Shown here: in pieces, positions 58,669 to 64,000 of the stretch | Position numbering within the stretch: the stretch's first letter is position 1 | Layout: every line of letters begins with the position of its first letter | Source of the DNA: Streptomyces noursei | GTDB taxonomy: Bacteria; Actinomycetota; Actinomycetes; Streptomycetales; Streptomycetaceae | Assembly (NCBI RefSeq): GCF_001646665.1 | Contig: NZ_LWBU01000169.1 | Coordinates: forward strand, 64,468 to 128,467 | Direction of reading: 5' to 3' | DNA: 64,000 nt | Translations under genes and position numbers: made by a program | The notes under the pieces: generated by a model | What the model was told of the DNA's origin: nothing | What the model saw: the letters and a program-made list of their open reading frames with translations, nothing else | Databases searched by the model: none

Positions 58669-60123
58669 TCACACCCCCAGCTCGGCGGCTATGCGCCCGC
58701 CCCTGACCGCCGCGAGCAGATCGGCGTGGTCCGCCTCGGTCCGGTCCGCGTACGCCACGGCGAACCGGGCGACCGCCTCGTCCAGCTCCTCGTTCTTGCC
58801 GCAGTACCCGGCGATGAGCCGCGGGTCCGCACTGTGCGCGTGCGCCCGCGCCAGCAGGGCGCCCGTCATCCGGCCGTAGTCGTCCACCTGGTCGGCCGAG
58901 AGGGCGGCCGGGTCCACGCTTCCCTTGCGGTTGCGGAACTGCCGTACCTGGTAGGGGCGGCCCTCGACCGTCGTCCAGCCGAGCAGGCTGTCGCTGACGA
59001 CCTGCATGCGCTTCTGCCCGAGGACCACGCGCCGTCCCTCGTGCGCCACCTCCGCCACCGGGAAGCCGGCCCGCGGCAGATGGGGCAGCAGCGCGGACGG
59101 GCGGGCCTCCTTCACCTGGAGCACCAGCGGCTCACCCCGGTGGTCCAGCAGCAGCACCACGTACGACCGCGTCCCCACGCTCCCGGTGCCCACCACCCGG
59201 AACGCCACGTCGTGGATGGCGTACCGCGCGAGCAGCGGCAGCCGGTCCTCCGGCAGCGTCTCCAGGTACGCGCCCAGCGAGGCGGCGACCGCCGCCGCCT
59301 CGGCGTCCGGCACCCGGCGCAGCACCGGCGGCGCGTCCACGAACCGCCGCCCGCCGTCGGGGCACTCCTCCGTGGCCTTGGCGGCGAAGCGGGCACTGGT
59401 GTTGTTCCGTGCCTTCTCCGACACCCGCTCCAGGGTGCCGAGCAGGTCCCGCGCGTCGGTGTGGGACACCAGCTCCTCGTCCGCGATGGCGTTCCAGGCG
59501 TCGGCCACGGGCAGCTTGGCGAGCAGCCGCATGGTCCGCCGGTAGGCGCCCACCGCGTCGAAAGCGGCCGCCCGGCACACGTCCTCGTCCGCGCCCGCCT
59601 CCCGGCCCGCCAGCACCAGGGACGTCGCGAGCCGCTTGACGTCCCACTCCCAGGGGCCGGTCACGGTCTCGTCGAAGTCGTTCAGGTCGATCATGAGCCG
59701 GCCGCGCGCGTCGCCGTACAGCCCGAAGTTCGCCGCGTGGGCGTCGCCGCATATCTGGGCGCTGATGCCGGTGACCGGCGTGCCGGCCAGGTCGTGCGCC
59801 ATCAGTCCGGCGGACCCGCGCAGGAAGGCGAACGGCGTGGCGGCCATCCGGCCCACCCGTATGGGGGTCAGCGCGGGCACGCGGCCCCGGCTCGACTCCT
59901 CCACCGCCCGCACCGCGTCCGGCCGCCCCGCGTCGCCGGACGTGCCCGGCGCGTCGTGCGACGACCGGGGCACCCGGTCCCGCAGCGCCTTGCCCCGCGC
60001 CTTGGGCGAGTCCCCGGCGGTCCGGACGCGCTCCACGGAGGCGAAGCCGGGCACCTCCGGTATGCGTGCGCCGTCACCACCGGTCCCGCGCTGCGCCGGT
60101 ACCGCCGCCCGGATGTCACCCAT
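58669..60123 (-). CDS. DUF2252 family protein
   Basis: 484 residues. Hallmark stretches: RMAATPFAFLRGSAGLMAHDL (about 92-112), ICGDAHAANFGLYGDARGRLMIDLNDFDET (about 123-152, kinase-like GDAH..NFG and DFDE), VKRLATSLVLA, and a C-terminal RLIAGYCGKNEELDEAV. The GDAHxxN and D-x-D pattern suggests a protein-kinase-like phosphotransferase, but function is unproven. Starts ATG 60123 with G-rich site. In-frame upstream sequence is rejected. Stands alone near the J-domain gene. Confidence 0.93.
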   Translation of the reverse strand: MGDIRAAVPAQRGTGGDGARIPEVPGFASVERVRTAGDSPKARGKALRDRVPRSSHDAPGTSGDAGRPDAVRAVEESSRGRVPALTPIRVGRMAATPFAFLRGSAGLMAHDLAGTPVTGISAQICGDAHAANFGLYGDARGRLMIDLNDFDETVTGPWEWDVKRLATSLVLAGREAGADEDVCRAAAFDAVGAYRRTMRLLAKLPVADAWNAIADEELVSHTDARDLLGTLERVSEKARNNTSARFAAKATEECPDGGRRFVDAPPVLRRVPDAEAAAVAASLGAYLETLPEDRLPLLARYAIHDVAFRVVGTGSVGTRSYVVLLLDHRGEPLVLQVKEARPSALLPHLPRAGFPVAEVAHEGRRVVLGQKRMQVVSDSLLGWTTVEGRPYQVRQFRNRKGSVDPAALSADQVDDYGRMTGALLARAHAHSADPRLIAGYCGKNEELDEAVARFAVAYADRTEADHADLLAAVRGGRIAAELGV

Positions 60124-60218
60124 GGACCCCGCCCCCACTCCGCGTCGCTCAGTTGCCCCCCGACGGTACCTCCGCCTCCCGCCGGCCGTCCCGGCCTGTG
60201 GACAACCCCGCCCCCCGG

Positions 60219-61325
60219 TCAGACGGCGACGGCCTCCTCCAGTTCCTCCTCCAGCTCCTCGCCGGCGTCCCGGCCGGCACCGGAGCCCGCGACCGCCCCG
60301 CTCCGTCGCCGGGCCTCCGCCACCCCGGCCGCGGCCATCGCGAGGACACCCGCCAGCAGCCACAGGGCAAGCACCAGCACATGTCCGCCGAGGCCGTGGC
60401 CACCGAAGTACACATGGGCCCGTACGCCCTCGACGAACCCGGCGCCGTTCCAGAAGGCGTGCAGCGACGCGAACAGCCCCGGCTGCAGTTCCGGCCGGAA
60501 CACCCCGCCCGAACTGGTGAAGTTGAGCATCACGAACAGCACCATCACGCCCAGCGTCGTCCACCGCTTCAGGAACGTGTGCAGCCCTACGCCGATCAGC
60601 AGGATCCCCGCCGAGTACAGCCACGCCATCGCCCAGACGCCGCCCAGTCCCTCGTCCACCAGGTGGAACAGCGGCCCGGCGAACACCGCCCCGATCACGC
60701 TCACCACCAGCGACATCCCCGCCGCGAGCAGCGCCCTGAGCCGCAGCGGCAGCACGGCACCCGCCCCGCCGATCACCGCCACGGACGCGTACGAGCCGAT
60801 CGACAGGGCCACCAGCAGGAAGAAGACGCCCTGCCCCGTGGGATCGCCCTTCGCGACCGGCACCACGTCCGTCACCTTCAGCGGCGCGCCCCGCTCCGCC
60901 GCGACGCCGGTGAAGACCTTCTCCACCACCGTGGCGCTGGTGTCCGAGGAGGCCGAGGCGATCAGCAGCTCGGGCTTCGCCCCGGGCACGTACGCCCCGA
61001 AGGACTCCTGCGCCTCCAGCGCCTCGACCGCCGCCTCACGCCCGGGAACGGTCCGCACGTCCAGCGCGCCGTCCCCCTTGTCGTGCAGCGCCTGCGCCAG
61101 CACCTGGGCGCCGGCTCCGGAGCCCACGACGTCGACCCGCAGGTCGTGCGGCGCGGGGGCGTGGAAGGCGCCCAGGTACGCGAGCCCCATCCCGACGCAC
61201 ATCAGCAGCGGTGTCAGCAGATGACCGAGCACATGACGCAGCGCACCCGCGGTACCCGTACCGGCGCCGGAACCGGCGGGTGCCCTCCGCGCCGGGACCG
61301 ATGGTGAGGACACCGAGGACGACAT
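60219..61325 (-). CDS. Membrane protein of the DUF3533/ABC-2-permease-like group
   Basis: 368 residues. TM1 (about 32-53), an extracellular domain (about 54-170), then five TM segments in the second half (about 172-195, 205-228, 235-258, 265-288, 315-345). This pattern (one TM, large outside loop, five TM) is that of YhgE/Pip or DUF3533 proteins, which are related to ABC-2 permeases. ATG at 61325 with GGAGG. It is divergent from a MarR gene and its promoter is overlapped by a palindromic operator, so it is probably the MarR target, perhaps an exporter. Confidence 0.82.
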   Translation of the reverse strand: MSSSVSSPSVPARRAPAGSGAGTGTAGALRHVLGHLLTPLLMCVGMGLAYLGAFHAPAPHDLRVDVVGSGAGAQVLAQALHDKGDGALDVRTVPGREAAVEALEAQESFGAYVPGAKPELLIASASSDTSATVVEKVFTGVAAERGAPLKVTDVVPVAKGDPTGQGVFFLLVALSIGSYASVAVIGGAGAVLPLRLRALLAAGMSLVVSVIGAVFAGPLFHLVDEGLGGVWAMAWLYSAGILLIGVGLHTFLKRWTTLGVMVLFVMLNFTSSGGVFRPELQPGLFASLHAFWNGAGFVEGVRAHVYFGGHGLGGHVLVLALWLLAGVLAMAAAGVAEARRRSGAVAGSGAGRDAGEELEEELEEAVAV

Positions 61326-61350
61326 GACGAACAACCTCCAACGGTTGGCT

Positions 61351-61383
61351 TTTACAACCTTCCTTACCGTTGTACTATACAAC
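61351..61383 (+). promoter_or_regulatory. marR promoter with overlapping MarR-type operator
   Basis: TTTACA (61351-61356), 16-bp spacer, TACTAT (61373-61378) for marR. The 15-bp palindrome GTTGTACTATACAAC (61369-61383) covers the -10. A partial half-site pair GGTTG...ACAACC lies at 61343-61359 and may serve the other direction. Confidence 0.7.
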
Positions 61384-61450
61384 TGAATGTCGAGGAAGAA
61401 CGACGCGAAGACGACGCAAGACGGACGAGAAGAAGCGGAAGAGGTGACCC

Positions 61451-61876
61451 ATGGCCGCCGGACGCGACGAGTCGGTCGACACCATCCAGCGCGAGCTGAC
61501 GGCGTTCGCCCGCCGGGCCCGCGCCACGGCCGCGCGCCTCCACCCGGAGCTGTCCCTCGTCTCGTACACCCTGCTCGCGCACATCGACGCCCAGCAGGGG
61601 TGCCGCGCCACCGACCTGGCCGCCCACTACCTGCTGGACAAGTCGACCGTCAGCCGACAGGTCGCCACCCTCGAGAAACTGGGCCTGGTCGAACGCCGCC
61701 CCGACCCGGCCGACCACCGGGTCCAGGTGCTCCACCCCACGGAAGCCGGCACCCGGGCCCTGTCCTCCACGCAGGCCAGCCGCCGCGCGGCCTACCAGGA
61801 ACGCCTGGCCGACTGGTCCACCGAGGACCTCGACCGCTTCGCCGCCTACCTGATCCGCTACAACGGCAGCGCGTGA
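61451..61876 (+). CDS. MarR family transcriptional regulator
   Basis: 141 residues. Winged helix with DKSTVSRQVATLEKLGLVERRPDPADHRVQVL (about 63-95, in shorthand), the standard MarR recognition helix and wing; helical N- and C-termini dimerise. Divergent from the DUF3533-like membrane gene, with a palindrome between. Start ATG 61451, GAGGTGACCC upstream. Likely represses both genes and responds to a small aromatic or toxic compound. Confidence 0.92.
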   Translation: MAAGRDESVDTIQRELTAFARRARATAARLHPELSLVSYTLLAHIDAQQGCRATDLAAHYLLDKSTVSRQVATLEKLGLVERRPDPADHRVQVLHPTEAGTRALSSTQASRRAAYQERLADWSTEDLDRFAAYLIRYNGSA

Positions 61877-61954
61877 CCGATCGCCCTGAGAGCTTCCTCA
61901 CACGGTCCGTCAGATCGGTGTGAATTCTCCGTCCGACCCGCCCCGGAAACGACA

Positions 61955-61989
61955 AGAACGGGTGGCATCTCATCGATGCCACCCGTTCT
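61955..61989. terminator. Hairpin terminator for tRNA-Leu and marR
   Basis: Perfect 14-bp stem AGAACGGGTGGCAT / ATGCCACCCGTTCT with a 7-nt loop, between marR and the tRNA gene. Confidence 0.88.
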
Positions 61990-61992
61990 CGG

Positions 61993-62079
61993 TGGTGCGC
62001 GAGGGGGGAGTTGAACCCCCACGCCCTTGCGGGCACTGGAACCTGAATCCAGCGCGTCTGCCTATTCCGCCACCCGCGC
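61993..62079 (-). tRNA. tRNA-Leu (anticodon CAG)
   Basis: On the minus strand from G at 62079: acceptor GCGCGGG pairs with CTCGCGC; anticodon loop TTCAGGT in the stem CTGGA/TCCAG gives CAG; long variable arm (TGCCCGCAAGGGCGT) as in leucine class II tRNAs; T loop GGTTCAACTCC. The CCA end is encoded (61993-61995). Intact cloverleaf. Confidence 0.95.
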
Positions 62080-62190
62080 ATTGGGTGTTGCCGCCTGGTT
62101 CCTCACCGCTTTGCTGGTGCGTCCCCCTGGCGACATCTGAAGATTAGCACGCCACCGGAGGTGGATTCACATCCGTTTGTTTCGGGCACC

Positions 62191-62640
62191 CCGCGGGCGA
62201 ACAGAGAGGGGGAGGACGGGGAAGGAAGGGATGGGGAGGGGACGATCCACGACGCACGAACCGCCGCCCGGACGGCACGCGGCACCCGGTCACGAGCACC
62301 CCGGGCCGCACGCGCCGCCCCGGCACACCCGGCATCGGGCACGACCGGAGACCACCCGCCCCGGACCACCCCGGCACCGGACACCCGCACCGGCGCAGGG
62401 CACCAGCACGAGAGCACGCCGCACGGAAGCCGGCACGACCGGCGACGTCCCCCGACGACCCGACACGACGACCGACCCCGACGACACCCACGGCACCGAC
62501 CCCCGACAGCGAAGACCAGCGGACAGCGAGAAGAGACCGAGGACCGAAGAGACCGAAGAGACCGAGGAGACCGCGAGGACACCCGAGACCGGCGGCCCGC
62601 AAGCGGACGACGCACGCCCCCGGGGAAACCGTCCGGAACA
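62191..62640. other. Gene-free tract almost devoid of T (plus strand)
   Basis: By my count 450 bases with about 6 T and about 109 A; T-free runs of 112 (62336-62447) and 183 (62449-62631) bases. All six frames are open simply because stop codons need T/A pairs, so none should be called a gene. It lies between tRNA-Leu and fhaA; short GAAGAGACC-type units (62529-62580) are inside. No terminator or promoter is recognised. The next 208 bases to fhaA are ordinary GC-rich DNA. Confidence 0.8.
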
Positions 62641-62848
62641 CCCTGGGCGGAACAGGGAACTCCTTACCGCCCCACCCACTCCTCCAGGGTGCGCGTCAGG
62701 TGCGGGACACTGTCTGGAGGGCGCCTCTACGATCCCTGTGAGAGGTGACACTCGTCCACAGGGCACAGAAGGGGAACCAGCCGATTTCCCGACGCGTGGA
62801 TACGATCAGTAAGCAGTACCAGGACGGCAACGACGGAGGAGGTGCCCC

Positions 62849-63697
62849 ATGGGAGTCCTGAAGCGTTTCGAGCAGCGTCTCGAAGGCCTGGTCAACGGCA
62901 CCTTCGCCAAGGTCTTCAAGTCCGAGGTCCAGCCCGTCGAGATCGCGGGCGCCCTCCAGCGCGAGTGCGACAACAACGCCTCGATCTGGAACCGCGACCG
63001 GACGGTCGTCCCCAACGACTTCATCGTGGAGCTGAGCGCGCCGGACTACGAGCGCCTCAGCCCCTACTCGGGCCAGCTCGGCGACGAGCTCTCGGGCCTG
63101 GTGCGCGACTACGCCAAGCAGCAGCGCTACACCTTCATGGGCCCGATCAAGGTCCACCTGGAGAAGGCGGACGACCTCGACACGGGCCTGTACCGGGTGC
63201 GCAGCCGGACGCTCGCGTCGAGTACGTCACAGTCGCAGGGCCCCGCGGGCCCGGCCGGCCACGCCGGTCCGGCCGCGCCGCCGGCCGGCGGCCGCCCCGG
63301 TGGCTACGGCTACCCTCCCAGCGCCGCTCCTCCCATGCCGGCGGCCCCGCCGCCCGGCATGAACCGTCCGCCCGCCGGCCGCCCGCCGGGCGCCGCGGGC
63401 CCCGTGCCCGGCGCCCAGGTGCGCCGCTGGATCGAGATCAACGGCACCCGCCACCAGATCTCCCGCCCTACGCTCGTGCTGGGCCGCAGCACCGAGGCCG
63501 ACGTGCGGATCGACGACCCCGGCGTATCGCGCCGCCACTGCGAGATCCGGACCGGAACGCCCCCGACGATCCAGGATCTCGGGTCCACCAACGGCATCGT
63601 GGTGGACGGGCAGCACACCACCCGCGCTACGCTCCGCGACGGCTCGCGGATCGTCGTGGGCAGTACCACCATCGTTTACCGGCAAGCCGAAGGGTGA
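62849..63697 (+). CDS. fhaA: FhaA: DUF3662 plus FHA domain protein
   Basis: 282 residues. N-terminal DUF3662 domain (about 1-125, GVLKRFEQRLEGLVNGTFAK..., in shorthand), Pro/Gly/Ala-rich linker (about 128-190) and C-terminal FHA domain (about 190-282, VLGRSTEADVRIDDPGVSRRHCEI and LGSTNGIVVDG) binding phosphothreonine. In mycobacteria FhaA is bound to phosphorylated MviN in cell-wall synthesis control. Good GGAGGAGG upstream of ATG. First gene of the typical fha-pstP-ftsW/rodA-pbpA-pkn cluster, whose rest lies outside the window. Confidence 0.95.
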   Translation: MGVLKRFEQRLEGLVNGTFAKVFKSEVQPVEIAGALQRECDNNASIWNRDRTVVPNDFIVELSAPDYERLSPYSGQLGDELSGLVRDYAKQQRYTFMGPIKVHLEKADDLDTGLYRVRSRTLASSTSQSQGPAGPAGHAGPAAPPAGGRPGGYGYPPSAAPPMPAAPPPGMNRPPAGRPPGAAGPVPGAQVRRWIEINGTRHQISRPTLVLGRSTEADVRIDDPGVSRRHCEIRTGTPPTIQDLGSTNGIVVDGQHTTRATLRDGSRIVVGSTTIVYRQAEG

Positions 63698-63707
63698 AGC
63701 GGGGGCA

Positions 63708-64000
63708 ATGTCAGAGCTGACCCTCACGGTCATGCGGTTGGGTTTCCTCGCCGTACTGTGGCTGTTCGTCATCGTGGCCGTCCAGGTCATTCGCAGCGAC
63801 CTGTTCGGGACGCGCGTCACGCAGCGCGGTTCGCGCCGCGAGGCCGCGCGGCCCCAGCAGGCCGCCCGCCAGCAGACGGCGGCACCGCCGCAGCAGCGCC
63901 AGCAGTCCGGCCGTCAGCGCCGCGGAGCGCCGACCAAGCTGGTCGTCTCCGAGGGCACCCTCACGGGCACCACGGTCGCCCTCCAGGGGCAGACGATCAC
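63708..64000 (+). CDS. fhaB: FhaB-type single-TM FHA protein, 3' end outside the window
   Basis: First 97 codons visible. MSELTLTVMRLGFLAVLWLFV... gives a TM helix (about 9-27), then a basic Gln/Arg/Ala linker (about 35-75) and the start of a beta-rich domain (LVVSEGTLTGTTVALQGQTI), the beginning of the FHA domain. Starts at ATG 63708 with GGGGG upstream, 10 bp after fhaA stop, so translation is coupled. Resembles FhaB/FipA, which links pkn-dependent phosphorylation to division. Confidence 0.85.
   Translation, partial: MSELTLTVMRLGFLAVLWLFVIVAVQVIRSDLFGTRVTQRGSRREAARPQQAARQQTAAPPQQRQQSGRQRRGAPTKLVVSEGTLTGTTVALQGQTI

Noticed and set aside
62144..62812. Open frames on both strands between tRNA-Leu and fhaA
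   Set aside because: The tract has almost no T on the plus strand, which removes stop codons in all six frames; products are low-complexity and no ribosome site or family motif is visible.
1..64000. Mobile elements or prophage
   Set aside because: No transposase, integrase or att-type duplication was found; the tRNA-Leu gene is intact with no neighbouring integrase.
1..64000. bldA (TTA codon) control
   Set aside because: TTA strings examined inside genes (for example near 37910, 45313 and 46937) are out of frame; none confirmed in frame.

Overview
The window is high-GC actinobacterial chromosome, almost certainly Streptomyces. Evidence: very high GC with strong third-position G/C bias, frequent GTG starts with GGAGG-type ribosome sites, ATGA/GTGA stop-start overlaps, a mycothiol-dependent enzyme family, a bacterial proteasome activator, and a gene order that I recall from the S. 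coelicolor core region between aspS and the fha/pkn cluster near oriC. One perfect and one near-perfect ParB-binding (parS) sequence fit a position close to the replication origin. I saw no in-frame TTA codon, tRNA-linked integration, transposase or CRISPR array, so this looks like conserved core rather than an island. I could not run alignments; family names come from motifs read by eye.

Layout. 1-13 kb: an unknown 5'-truncated gene, aspS, a PAS-GAF-SpoIIE-ATPase regulator, an AI-2E family exporter, pirin, an SseB-like protein, an acyl-CoA dehydrogenase and an M18 aminopeptidase. 13-20 kb: an NHLRC2-like thioredoxin/NHL protein, a LURP-one protein, a nitrilase-superfamily hydrolase, a mycothiol-dependent isomerase-type enzyme, a GntR-MFS operon and a K15-type DD-peptidase. 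21-26 kb: branched-chain alpha-keto acid dehydrogenase (BCKDH) set 1 (E1alpha-E1beta-E2), divergent from an orphan NarL-type response regulator, then a phosphotransferase. 27-31 kb: two divergent membrane Ser/Thr kinases and a signal-peptide/C-terminal-anchor protein. 31-37 kb: a PadR regulator that sits on its own operator, an ABC exporter behind a 7-copy 8-bp tandem repeat, and the proteasome activator Bpa. 37-45 kb: a minus-strand run of BCKDH set 2, mobA-like, moeA, a TrkA-type potassium channel and a quinone oxidoreductase, with an Lrp-type regulator (BkdR-like) divergent.

46-57 kb is a phenylacetate-catabolism locus: paaR (TetR), paaH and paaN around one bidirectional promoter, then, after an inserted minus-strand operon (SpoU methyltransferase, HTTM membrane protein, DUF5819 protein), paaABCDE. 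The motif ACCGNNCGNNCGGT occurs at the paaH/paaN promoter and at the paaA promoter, and a one-base variant lies upstream of BCKDH set 2. This suggests a single PaaR circuit joining ring-CoA epoxidation with branched-chain keto-acid oxidation.

57-64 kb: a rhodanese, a J-domain coiled-coil protein, a DUF2252 protein, a membrane protein resembling DUF3533/ABC-2 permeases divergent from its likely MarR regulator, a tRNA-Leu(CAG), a 450-nt tract almost without T on the plus strand, and the two FHA-domain genes (fhaA, and fhaB cut by the window end) that normally open the fha-pstP-ftsW/rodA-pbpA-pkn cell-wall kinase cluster.
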